Shown here piece after piece: positions 9,857 to 18,773 of a stretch of 64,000 nucleotides of DNA. Location: NCBI RefSeq assembly GCF_017744395.1, contig NZ_JAGIBI010000006.1, positions 248,001-312,000 of the forward strand. Reading direction: 5' to 3'. This stretch comes from Herbaspirillum sp. (lineage in GTDB: Bacteria > Pseudomonadota > Gammaproteobacteria > Burkholderiales > Burkholderiaceae_D). The position numbers were made by a program, and so were the translations under genes. Position 1 is the first letter of the stretch. Each line of letters begins with the position of its first letter. Under the pieces are notes generated by a model that ran no database searches, had not been told where the DNA came from, and was given only the letters and a program-made list of their open reading frames with translations.

Positions 9857-9949
9857 TTAGCGCGAGGCTAGTAGTAGCGACACTGGTAGCAACGCTAGCA
9901 GGGCGCCGGCGCTGTTCAGTAGTAGGAAGAATTTTGCTGCGGAAGTCAT
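9857..9949 (-). CDS. Putative leu leader peptide, MTSAAKFFLLLNSAGALLALLPVSLLLASR
   Basis: Read by hand on the minus strand. 30 codons with 10 Leu (7 CTA, 2 CTG, 1 TTG), including CTA-CTA-CTG and CTA-CTA-CTA runs, 365 nt upstream of leuA in the same orientation. Absent from the supplied ORF track. Confidence 0.8.
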   Translation of the reverse strand: MTSAAKFFLLLNSAGALLALLPVSLLLASR

Positions 9950-9955
9950 TCGTTG

Positions 9956-9985
9956 ACTGTAGAAGATTGCCTGCCGGCTTGTCAA
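9956..9985 (-). promoter_or_regulatory. Predicted leuA-leader promoter (-35 TTGACA, -10 TACAGT, 18-bp spacer)
   Basis: Minus strand: TTGACA at 9985-9980 and TACAGT at 9961-9956, immediately upstream of the leader-peptide ATG. Confidence 0.55.
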
Positions 9986-10226
9986 GCGCTATCTTCTTTG
10001 CAAGCGTAAATGCGTTCCGCCCTGCAAACTATTTGTTGCTAGAATCGTCAGTTAATTACTTTCTGGTCATTAACTTGGAATGTTGGCGGGAAAGAAATAT
10101 CGCTGCCATTGAACGGCACAGGTCGATTTCGCTCAAAATGGGGCGGTTTCGGCGCTGCAACATGATTACCCGCCCCTTGCCGCAGCAAGAGAACTGCACA
10201 ACAGCGAGAAAGCAAAACATCCATCC

Positions 10227-10868
10227 ATGCTGAAACGTCCGGACCTGATCGTTTGCGAAGAATGCGATGCCGTCTACCGGCGGCCCGTCCTCGGCCGCGG
10301 CGAAGTGGCGCATTGCCTGCGCTGCGAGGCCGAACTCGACCGCGATACCGGAACCCGCCTGGAGCGGCTGCTGCCGTTCACCGTCGGCGCGCTGGTCCTG
10401 TTCGTGCTGGCCAATTCCTTTCCCATCGTCACCATCGAGCTGCAAGGCCTTACCAGCGATACCACACTGATCGGCGCGGTGGTGGCGCTGGCGCGCGACG
10501 GCATGGGCGAAGTCGCGCTGCTGGTGATGGCCACCACCTTGCTGTTTCCGCTGATCCAGATGCTGGTGCTGTTCTACCTGCTGCTGCCGTCCTCGCGCCA
10601 GGCGCGCCCGCCCGGATTCGTGTTCCTGCTGCGCATGATGCAGGCCGCGCGGCCGTGGGGCATGATCGAGGTGTTCATGCTGGGCGTGCTGGTGGCGCTG
10701 ATCAAGCTCTCCAACATCGCCGAGGTGATCCCGGGGCCGGCCTTGTGGTCGTTCGGCGTGCTGACCGTGCTGCTGACGGTGGTGGTGTCGTTCAATCCGC
10801 GCTATATCTGGCATGTCTGCGGGCAGCGACAGGCGCTGCGCGAAGCCGGGGAGGAGCGCGCGCCATGA
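10227..10868 (+). CDS. pqiA: Paraquat-inducible protein A family membrane protein (first half-size copy)
   Basis: CEECDAVYRR...CLRCEAEL zinc-ribbon-like motif plus PqiA transmembrane segments. Confidence 0.88.
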   Translation: MLKRPDLIVCEECDAVYRRPVLGRGEVAHCLRCEAELDRDTGTRLERLLPFTVGALVLFVLANSFPIVTIELQGLTSDTTLIGAVVALARDGMGEVALLVMATTLLFPLIQMLVLFYLLLPSSRQARPPGFVFLLRMMQAARPWGMIEVFMLGVLVALIKLSNIAEVIPGPALWSFGVLTVLLTVVVSFNPRYIWHVCGQRQALREAGEERAP

Positions 10869-11584
10869 ACCGCCATACGCAACCCGAGGCATTGCCGCCG
10901 CCGCAGGACGCCGCGGCCGTGCAGGATGCCGCCGCGCTGGACGTGATCGGCTGCCACCACTGCGGCACCGTCTGGGAGGGCGCCCGCCAGGGGCAGCGCT
11001 GCGGCGTTTGCGACGCGCCGCTGCACGCGCGCAAGAGCGACAGCCTGAACCGCACCTGGGCGCTGCTGATCGCCGCCTGCATCATGTACATTCCCGCCAA
11101 CATGATGCCGGTGATGGTCACCCGTACCCTGTTCGACGAACAGAGCGACACCATCATGAGCGGCGTCATCTATTTCTGGACCTCGGGCGAATGGGGGCTG
11201 GCGGTGGTGGTATTCGTGGCCAGCTTCCTGGTGCCGCTGTTCAAGCTGGCGGCGCTGGCCATCCTGGTATTTTCGGCGCGCCGCCGCAGCAGTTGGCAGC
11301 GGCTGCAGCGCGCCAAGCTGTACCGCGTGATCGAAGCCATCGGGCGCTGGTCGATGCTGGACGTCTTCGTGGTCTCGGTCCTGACCGGGCTGGTGAAGAT
11401 CCACGGCTTCGCCGATATCCAGGCCGGCATCGGCATCGCCGCCTTCGGCGCGGTGGTGGTGCTGACGATGCTGGCTTCGCTCAGCTTCGATCCGCGCCTG
11501 ATCTGGGACCAGGGCGAGCATCCCGCCGTGCGCGGGCAAGCGGTGGCCGGGCATGAATTCAACAATAAACAGGAAAACGCATGA
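10865..11584 (+). CDS. pqiA: Paraquat-inducible protein A family membrane protein (second half-size copy)
   Basis: CHHCGTVW...CGVCDAPL motif, IMYIPANMMPVMVTRTL; overlaps the end of the previous gene. Confidence 0.88.
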   Translation: MNRHTQPEALPPPQDAAAVQDAAALDVIGCHHCGTVWEGARQGQRCGVCDAPLHARKSDSLNRTWALLIAACIMYIPANMMPVMVTRTLFDEQSDTIMSGVIYFWTSGEWGLAVVVFVASFLVPLFKLAALAILVFSARRRSSWQRLQRAKLYRVIEAIGRWSMLDVFVVSVLTGLVKIHGFADIQAGIGIAAFGAVVVLTMLASLSFDPRLIWDQGEHPAVRGQAVAGHEFNNKQENA

Positions 11585-13203
11585 CTGATCCGCACCAAGA
11601 ACAACCGGCGCTGCCGCAGCCCAGGCGCGCGCGCCAGCGCAACTGGCTGCCTTCGCTGGTCTGGCTGATCCCCATCGTTGCCGCCATCGTCGGCCTGTCG
11701 CTGGCGGCCAAGATCCTGATCGACCGCGGGCCGGTGGTCACCGTCAGCTTCCGTTCCGCCGAAGGCCTGGAAGCCGGCAAGACCAAGGTCAAGTACAAGG
11801 ATGTGGACATCGGCCTGGTGCATGCGATCAAGCTATCCGAGGACCGTTCGCATGTGCTGGTCTCGATCCAGCTGACCAAGGAAGCCTCGGGCTTCGACGC
11901 CGCGGATACCCGCTACTGGGTGGTGCGCCCGCGCATCGCCGCGTCCGGCATTTCCGGCCTGGGCACCTTGCTGTCGGGCGCCTACATCGGCGCCGATGCC
12001 GGCGCTTCCGGCGACACCAAGAAAGAATTCGTCGGCCTGGAGCAGCCGCCCATCGTCACGCGCGACGCTTCCGGCCGGCAGTTCGTGCTGCATACCGACG
12101 ACCTCGGTTCGCTCGACATCGGCACGCCGGTGTTCTACCGCCGCATCAAGGTCGGCCAGGTGATGGCCTACGACCTCGACGCCGACGGCCGCGGCGTGAC
12201 GCTGCGCATTTTCATCGATGCCCCCTACGACAAGTTCATCACGTCCAATTCGCGTTTCTGGCACGCCAGCGGCTTCGACATGGAACTCAACGCCAGCGGC
12301 TTCAAGCTGCATACGCAGGCGCTGTCGACCGTGGTGCTGGGCGGCATCGCCTTCCGTGACCGCAATGAAGAGGAAAAGAGCCCGCCTGCCAAGGAAGGCG
12401 CCGAATTCATGCTGGCCGACGATGAGGCGGCGGCGATGAAGGAACCGGATGGCGTGCCGCAGACCGTGCTGCTGTATTTCGACCAGTCGCTGCGCGGCCT
12501 GCAGCCGGGCGCGGCGGTGGACTTCCGCGGCGTGGTGCTGGGCGAGGTCAAGAGCGTGGGCATCGAATACGACCGCGCCACGCGCGAGTTCCGCATGCCG
12601 GTGACGGTGCAGATCTATCCGGATCGCCTGGGCCGCCGCTATAACCAGGAAACCGGCAACTCGCGCGATTCGCATGCCGAGCGCCTGAAATTCCTGGTCA
12701 AGCGCGGCCTGCGCGCGCAACTGCGCAACGGCAACCTGCTGACCGGCCAGCTGTATGTGGCGATCGATTTCTTCCCCAAGGCCAAGCCGGTGCAGATCGA
12801 TACCAGCAAGGTGCCGGTCGAGTTGCCGACCATCCCGGGCAGCCTGGATGAAATCCAGAACCAGATCGCCGACATCGCCGCCAAGCTCTCCAAGGTGCCG
12901 TTCGACGAGATCGGCCGCGACTTGCAGACTACCGTCAAGACGCTCAACAAGACGCTGGCGACGGCCGAGCAGACCGCGGCCCGCATCAACAACGACCTCG
13001 CGCCGGAGATGACGGCGGCCATGAAGGATGCGCGCAAGACCTTGAATGCGGCCGAGCGCACCTTGTCCGACGATGCGCCGCTGCAGCAGGACATCCGCCA
13101 GACCATGCAGGAACTTTCGCGCGCGGCGGCCTCGATCCGCGTCCTGACCGATTACCTGCAACAGCACCCGGAATCGCTGATCCGCGGCAAACAGGAGCCA
13201 TGA
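11581..13203 (+). CDS. pqiB: Intermembrane transport protein PqiB (MCE/MlaD domains)
   Basis: N-terminal TM (LVWLIPIVAAIVGLSLAAKILIDRGP) followed by repeated MCE-type segments (GLEAGKTKVKYKDVDIG; GTPVFYRRIKVGQV; GAAVDFRGVVLGEV). Confidence 0.92.
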   Translation: MTDPHQEQPALPQPRRARQRNWLPSLVWLIPIVAAIVGLSLAAKILIDRGPVVTVSFRSAEGLEAGKTKVKYKDVDIGLVHAIKLSEDRSHVLVSIQLTKEASGFDAADTRYWVVRPRIAASGISGLGTLLSGAYIGADAGASGDTKKEFVGLEQPPIVTRDASGRQFVLHTDDLGSLDIGTPVFYRRIKVGQVMAYDLDADGRGVTLRIFIDAPYDKFITSNSRFWHASGFDMELNASGFKLHTQALSTVVLGGIAFRDRNEEEKSPPAKEGAEFMLADDEAAAMKEPDGVPQTVLLYFDQSLRGLQPGAAVDFRGVVLGEVKSVGIEYDRATREFRMPVTVQIYPDRLGRRYNQETGNSRDSHAERLKFLVKRGLRAQLRNGNLLTGQLYVAIDFFPKAKPVQIDTSKVPVELPTIPGSLDEIQNQIADIAAKLSKVPFDEIGRDLQTTVKTLNKTLATAEQTAARINNDLAPEMTAAMKDARKTLNAAERTLSDDAPLQQDIRQTMQELSRAAASIRVLTDYLQQHPESLIRGKQEP

Positions 13204-13829
13204 TGTCTTCCAACAAAAACAATTCCTTCAAACCTCTGGCCGCCGCCGCGCTGGCGGCCGTGCTGCTGGCCGCTTGCGGCAGCACGCCGCCGGCGCAGTT
13301 CTACACGCTGGCGGCAGCGCCTGCAGCCGGCATGCAGCCGGCGCAAGGCGCGCCGATCTTCATCGAAATGCTGCCGGTGACGGTGCCGGAACGCCTGGCG
13401 CGCCCGCAGGTGGTGGTGCGCAGCGATGCCGCCAGGATCGACGTGCTGGAGCAGGACCGCTGGTCCTCGCCGTTCAATAACGAGTTGCGCGATGCGCTCG
13501 CCGCCGGCGTCGCCGGCCGCTTGGGCGCCATCGACATTTCGCGCAGCGGCCGCCCGCCTGACCAGGTCAGTTACCGTATCGCGGTCGAACTGCGCGACCT
13601 CGATGCAGTGCGCAACGGCCAGGTTCAGGCCGGTTTCGGCTGGACCGTCACGCGCTCCGACGATCGCAAGACGGCGGTATGCCGCCTGAGCGTGGCGGAG
13701 CCGGTCTCCGGCGGCGCCGTCGGCGATGTCGTGGTGGCGACCCAGAAAGTGGTGGCGCGTGCCGCCGAGGCAATCGCAGGCAATGTGCGCGCCCTGCAAT
13801 CGGGGCAAGCCGCCAGGTGCGAGGGCTGA
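13200..13829 (+). CDS. pqiC: PqiC/ABC-type transport auxiliary lipoprotein
   Basis: Lipobox-like LAACGSTPPAQFYTL and a PqiC-like (DUF330) pattern; operon position after pqiB. Confidence 0.85.
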   Translation: MMSSNKNNSFKPLAAAALAAVLLAACGSTPPAQFYTLAAAPAAGMQPAQGAPIFIEMLPVTVPERLARPQVVVRSDAARIDVLEQDRWSSPFNNELRDALAAGVAGRLGAIDISRSGRPPDQVSYRIAVELRDLDAVRNGQVQAGFGWTVTRSDDRKTAVCRLSVAEPVSGGAVGDVVVATQKVVARAAEAIAGNVRALQSGQAARCEG

Positions 13830-13858
13830 CGCAAACGCGTTTGCATTTGCCCTGGACG

Positions 13859-13892
13859 AAAAAAAACCGCTTCGATTGAAGCGGTTTTTTAT
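13859..13892. terminator. Bidirectional terminator between pqiC and rhlE-type helicase
   Basis: AAAAAACCGCTTC-gatt-GAAGCGGTTTTTT. Confidence 0.85.
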
Positions 13893-13924
13893 TTGCTGCA
13901 AGACGGTTGCGCTATAGCTGCCGA

Positions 13925-15415
13925 TCAACGGTCGCCATAGGAGCGGCGCGGGCCGTCGGAGCGGAAGCCGCCGCCGTTGCCCTTGTAACCGCCGCCGCCT
14001 TCACGGCGCGGACCGCTGCCGTTGCCATTGTTGTACGGCTTGGCGCCGCCAAAGCTGCGGCCTTCGCGATTGCCGCCGAAGCCGCCTTCACGCTGGTGGC
14101 CGCCGCCTTCGCGGTTGCCGTTGCCGAAGCGATTGCCGCCGTTGTTGCCGCGGCCATCGCCCGGACGCCAGCCGCCCGGCTTGCGCGGGCTGCGCGGCGC
14201 GGCCGACTTCTTCGGCTCGTAGCCTTCGATGACGTCGACCGGGATGGTCTGCTTGGTGAAGCGCTCGATGCGCTTCACGTGCATGCCTTCGGCGTGGTTC
14301 ACCAGCGAGATCGCCACACCCTTGCGGCCGGCGCGGCCGGTACGGCCGATGCGGTGCACGTAGTCTTCGGCGAACTTGGGCAGGTCGTAGTTGAACACGT
14401 GGGTGATGCCCGGCACGTCGATGCCGCGCGCGGCGACGTCGGTGGCCACCAGCACGCGCACCTGGCCGCGGCGCAGGCTGTTGAGGGTGCGATTGCGGGC
14501 GCCCTGGTGCATGTCGCCATGCAGCGCGGCGGCGGCGAAGCCGGCGATGTTCAGGCGGTCGGCGATGGTGTCGGCGTCGCGCTTGGTGGCGGTGAAGACC
14601 ACGGCCTGGTCCATCGTGACGTCGCGCAGCAGGTGGTCCAGCAGGCGGTTCTTGTGCGACAGGTCGTCGACGAAGTGCACACGCTGCATGATGTTCTCAT
14701 GGCGGGTGGCCGAGCTGGCGATCTGGATCGTCAGCGGGTTGTTGGTGATGCGCTTGGCCATGTTGCCGACCACACCGTCCAGCGTGGCCGAGAACAGCAT
14801 GGTCTGGCGCGATGCCGGGGTGGCGGCGACGATCTTCTCGATGTCGTCGATGAAGCCCATGTCCAGCATGCGGTCGGCTTCGTCCAGCACCAGGATCTGC
14901 AGTTGCGAGAAATCGATCTTGCCCGATTCCATGTGGTCGATCAGGCGGCCCGGGGTCGCGACCAGGATTTCAGGGTTGCGCGACAGCAGTTGCATCTGCT
15001 TCGGGTAAGGCATGCCGCCCAGGATCGACACCACGCGCACGCGGCGCATGTAGGCGCCGTATTTGTCGGTGGCGGTGGTCACTTGCAGGGCCAGTTCGCG
15101 GGTCGGGGTCAGCACCAGCATCTTCGGCTGGGCCGGGGTGAAGCGCGGACGTTCGCCGCGGGCGCGGCTGGCCTGGCGTTCCTGATTGGGGGTGCGTGCC
15201 GCCTGCGGCGCTTGCGGCAGGTCTGCCAGCTTGTGCAGCGACGGCAGCATGAAAGCGGCGGTCTTGCCCGAACCGGTCTGCGAGGACACCAGCAGATCCT
15301 GGCCGCCGATGGCGGCGGGGATGGCTTTTTCCTGGACCGGGGTCGGGGTGGTGTAGCCTGCTTCGGTCAATGCTTTGATGATCGAAGGGTTCAGGCCAAG
15401 TGCTTCAAAAGTCAT
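13925..15415 (-). CDS. rhlE: DEAD-box ATP-dependent RNA helicase, RhlE-like, with Gly/Arg-rich C-terminus
   Basis: Q motif, SQTGSGKT, DEAD (VLDEADRML), SAT, HRIGRTGRAG; RGG-like tail. Confidence 0.92.
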   Translation of the reverse strand: MTFEALGLNPSIIKALTEAGYTTPTPVQEKAIPAAIGGQDLLVSSQTGSGKTAAFMLPSLHKLADLPQAPQAARTPNQERQASRARGERPRFTPAQPKMLVLTPTRELALQVTTATDKYGAYMRRVRVVSILGGMPYPKQMQLLSRNPEILVATPGRLIDHMESGKIDFSQLQILVLDEADRMLDMGFIDDIEKIVAATPASRQTMLFSATLDGVVGNMAKRITNNPLTIQIASSATRHENIMQRVHFVDDLSHKNRLLDHLLRDVTMDQAVVFTATKRDADTIADRLNIAGFAAAALHGDMHQGARNRTLNSLRRGQVRVLVATDVAARGIDVPGITHVFNYDLPKFAEDYVHRIGRTGRAGRKGVAISLVNHAEGMHVKRIERFTKQTIPVDVIEGYEPKKSAAPRSPRKPGGWRPGDGRGNNGGNRFGNGNREGGGHQREGGFGGNREGRSFGGAKPYNNGNGSGPRREGGGGYKGNGGGFRSDGPRRSYGDR

Positions 15416-15705
15416 AATCTCTTTCGTGAATGTGAAACGTCAGACACAATGCGGCAGCCGCGCACGAGTGCGCCGGGCATCAATGGCCTGAACGAAAAAA
15501 AGCAACGCCAACCGACGAAATGACTATGAAAAATACAAAGAAATTTCGGCACAAAAGCTTTGCGCCGGGACGGCATCATTGAGCGATGCCAGAGGCGGGA
15601 GGGCTTTTACTGAAAACTTGTCTTGCTGACAGGTAAGGCTTGCGAAGCTAGCTTAAACGGTCGGTTTTAGAGTGCCAAATGATGGCATTCCGATAACTCG
15701 ACTCG

Positions 15706-15734
15706 CTTGTGCATTGCATATTGCGATGCACAAG
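15706..15734. repeat. Inverted repeat CTTGTGCAT-N11-ATGCACAAG between fabI and rhlE
   Basis: 9-bp perfect arms read directly. Confidence 0.6.
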
Positions 15735-15759
15735 CCGAATCATACAGTAAAACATCGAG

Positions 15760-15776
15760 TTTGGCATCATGCCAAA
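15760..15776. repeat. Palindrome TTTGGCA-TCA-TGCCAAA just 3' of fabI
   Basis: 7-bp perfect arms read directly; no T run adjoining it. Confidence 0.6.
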
Positions 15777-15790
15777 TCGACTGGATGTGG

Positions 15791-16573
15791 TTATTCGGCG
15801 ATGCCGCCCACCACGCGCGAGAAGCCGCCGTCGACGTAGGTGATTTCGCCGGTGATGCCCGAGGCCAGGTCCGACAGCAGGAAGGCCGAGGCGTTGCCGA
15901 CGTCTTCGATGGTCACATTGCGGCGCAGCGGAGCGGTCGCGGCGACGGCGCCCAGGATCTTGCCGAAGCCCTTGATGCCGCTGGCGGCCAGGGTCTTGAT
16001 CGGGCCGGCCGACACGCCGTTCACGCGCACGCCCTTCGGACCCAGCGCTTCGGCCAGGTAGCGCACCGAGGCTTCCAGCGAGGCCTTGGCCAGGCCCATG
16101 GTGTTGTAGTTGGGCACCACGCGCTCGGAACCCAGGTAGGTCAAGGTCAGCAGGGCGGCGTTGGGCGACAGCAGCGGCACGGCGGCCTTGGCCATGGCCG
16201 GGAAGCTGTAGGCCGAGATGTCATGGGCGATCTTGAAGCCTTCGCGCGAGAAGCCTTCCAGGAAGTCGCCGGCGATCGCCTCGCTGGGGGCGAAGCCGAT
16301 CGCGTGCACCAGGCCGTCGAGCTGGTTCCAGGACTTGCCGAGGTCGGCGAACAGGGCATTGATCTGCTCATCGCTGGAGACGTCGCAATCGAATACCAGC
16401 TTGCTGTCGAATTCTTCGGCGAACTTGGTGATGCGCTCCTTGAAGCGCTCGCCGACGTAGGTAAACGCCAGTTCCGCGCCTTCGCGCTTGCACGCCTCGG
16501 CGATGCCATAGGCGATCGAACGGTTCGACAGCAAGCCGGTGATCAGAATTTTTTTGCCTTGCAGAAATGCCAT
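15791..16573 (-). CDS. fabI: Enoyl-[acyl-carrier-protein] reductase (NADH)
   Basis: [44 protein letters not shown]...; FabI-type SDR. Start set at the internal ATG. Confidence 0.95.
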   Translation of the reverse strand: MAFLQGKKILITGLLSNRSIAYGIAEACKREGAELAFTYVGERFKERITKFAEEFDSKLVFDCDVSSDEQINALFADLGKSWNQLDGLVHAIGFAPSEAIAGDFLEGFSREGFKIAHDISAYSFPAMAKAAVPLLSPNAALLTLTYLGSERVVPNYNTMGLAKASLEASVRYLAEALGPKGVRVNGVSAGPIKTLAASGIKGFGKILGAVAATAPLRRNVTIEDVGNASAFLLSDLASGITGEITYVDGGFSRVVGGIAE

Positions 16574-16918
16574 GATGACTCCGTAGGTCCGCCGGAAGCC
16601 TCGCCGCGCTAGGGCGCAGGCGGCATCCGGCCGGTGGTGATAGCGGCGCGCCGCCTCAAAGATGGGGCGTGCCGGACTGGAACAGGCCCAGATTGTAGGG
16701 GCTTGCGCCGGGCGGGGCAACCTTTGCTATGGCGGCGAAGGTGGCCGGGCGGCGATGGGCGTGAGAGAAATGTTGCAATTGTTTAATCGTTTTAATTGCT
16801 TCCCTGTCGCCGCCCATCTATTTACAATGCCCCGAACGAAATCGTTTCCAGCCTGGCGGGCACAGGACTTGCCGGTTGCGAAGCGAACCAGAGCCACCGA
16901 GAGCGCAAACGACACTGC

Positions 16919-18727
16919 ATGGTTAAACCCTTATTTTCCTGTTTGCTGGCCGCCGCCCTGGCGTACGGCAATCCCGCCGCCGCGGAACATGCCTTCTCGC
17001 TGTACGACACCCCCAAGTATCCCGCCGGCTTCAGCCATTTCGACTACGTCAACCCGGATGCGCCCAAGCGCGGCACGCTGTACCTCGCCAACCCGGACCG
17101 CCGCACCAGCTTCGACAAGTTCAACCCGTTCTCGCTCAAGGGCGTGGCGGCGGCGGGCGTGTCCGAGCTGATGTTCGAAACGCTGGTGGTTTCTTCCGCC
17201 GATGAGGTGGCGACCGTTTATGGCCTGCTGGCCGACGATATCCGGCTGGCGGCGGACCGCATGTCCGTGACCTTCCACCTGAACCCTGCCGCGCGTTTCA
17301 ACAATGGCGACAAGGTGACGGCCGGGGACGTCAAGTATTCCTTCGATACGCTGATGGCCAAGGGCGCGCCGCAATTCAAGTCGGTGTTTGCTGACGTGAA
17401 GGACTGCGTGGTCGTCGATGCGGCCACGGTGCGTTTCGATTTCGCCAGCAAGAACCACGAGCTGCCCCTGGTCGTGGGCAGCGTGCCGGTGTTTTCGAAA
17501 AAGTGGGCCGAAGGCACGCCGTTCGACCAGATCCAGTTGACGCCGCCGATCACGACAGGCCCCTATCAGATCGAAAGCTATGACGTCGGCCGCAGCATCA
17601 CCTACCGGCGCAATCCCAACTATTGGGGCAACGCGGTCCCGAGCCGGCGCGGCTTCTACAATTTCGAGCGCGTCGTCTACCGCTTCTATTCGGATGACGT
17701 GGCGCGGCTGCAGGCCTTCAAGGCCGGTGAGTTCGACGTGGTGGTCGAGTACAGCGCCAAGAATTGGGCGCGCAGCTACACCGGCCCGCAGTTCCGCGAC
17801 GGCAGCATCGTCAAGAAGGAGTTCAGGCATTCGAATGGCGCCGGCATGCAGGGCTTCGTGATGAACCTGCGGCGCGAGCAGTTCAAGGATCCGCGCGTAC
17901 GCCAGGCGCTGGGACTGGCGCTGGATTACGAATGGATGAACCGCCAGTTGTTCTATAGCCAGTACACGCGCATCTATTCCTTTTTCAACAATAGCCCGCT
18001 GGCGGCCACCGGTGTCCCCGAGGGCGATGAACTGGCTTTGCTGAAGTCGATACAGGCCAGGGGCGGCAAGATCGACCCGGCGGTATTCGGCCCGGCGCCG
18101 GTGCCGCCCAGTACCAATCCTCCAGGCTCGTTGCGCGAAAACCTGCGCCGGGCGCGCGCCTTGCTGGCCGAAGCCGGCTGGGTCTACCGCGACGGCGCGG
18201 TGCGCAATGCGCAGGGCGTGCCGTTGTCCTTTGAGATCCTGGACGACCAGAGTTCGATGTCGCGCGTGATCAGCGTGTTCGCGCGCAACCTGCGCACGCT
18301 GGGCATCGACGTCACCCAGCGCAGCGCCGACTATGCGCTGGTGGCCAAGCGCATGGAAGACTTCGATTTCGACATGACCAGCATCCGCTTTTCCGACATC
18401 AGCAGTCCGGGCAACGAGATGTTCGACATGTTCGGTTCCAAGGCCGCCGACCAGAAGGGTTCCAACAATGTATGGGGCCTGAAGGATCCGGTGGTCGACC
18501 AACTGGTGCAGGCATTGGTGGCGGCGCAGACGCGCGCGCAACTGACCGCGGCGGCGCGCGCGCTGGACCGGGTGTTGCTGCACAAATACCTGGTGGTGCC
18601 GCATTGGTATTCGTCGACGCACCGCATCGCCTACCGGAACCGGTTCGGCATTCCCAAGACGGCGCCGCTGTATTACCAGGCCGATCCTTACGTGATCGGC
18701 AGCTGGTGGGAGGAGAAGGCGCGATGA
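16919..18727 (+). CDS. yejA: ABC transporter oligopeptide-type substrate-binding protein, YejA-like
   Basis: Signal peptide, YPAGFSHFDYVNPDAPKRGTL, SBP_bac_5 features; followed by yejB/E/F-like genes. Confidence 0.88.
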   Translation: MVKPLFSCLLAAALAYGNPAAAEHAFSLYDTPKYPAGFSHFDYVNPDAPKRGTLYLANPDRRTSFDKFNPFSLKGVAAAGVSELMFETLVVSSADEVATVYGLLADDIRLAADRMSVTFHLNPAARFNNGDKVTAGDVKYSFDTLMAKGAPQFKSVFADVKDCVVVDAATVRFDFASKNHELPLVVGSVPVFSKKWAEGTPFDQIQLTPPITTGPYQIESYDVGRSITYRRNPNYWGNAVPSRRGFYNFERVVYRFYSDDVARLQAFKAGEFDVVVEYSAKNWARSYTGPQFRDGSIVKKEFRHSNGAGMQGFVMNLRREQFKDPRVRQALGLALDYEWMNRQLFYSQYTRIYSFFNNSPLAATGVPEGDELALLKSIQARGGKIDPAVFGPAPVPPSTNPPGSLRENLRRARALLAEAGWVYRDGAVRNAQGVPLSFEILDDQSSMSRVISVFARNLRTLGIDVTQRSADYALVAKRMEDFDFDMTSIRFSDISSPGNEMFDMFGSKAADQKGSNNVWGLKDPVVDQLVQALVAAQTRAQLTAAARALDRVLLHKYLVVPHWYSSTHRIAYRNRFGIPKTAPLYYQADPYVIGSWWEEKAR

Positions 18728-18773
18728 GCATCGCAATGGCACGCCAGGCACTTGAACAAGGATGGTCGCAGGC

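Noticed and set aside
9667-10233. 188-aa plus-strand ORF between leuA and pqiA
   Set aside because: No recognisable domain. It overlaps the leuA leader peptide and promoter on the other strand, which explain the region better.
13925-14220. Repeated GGT/GCC-rich DNA at the 3' end of the helicase gene, considered as a tandem repeat element
   Set aside because: It encodes the Gly/Arg/Asn-rich C-terminal tail typical of RhlE-type helicases.
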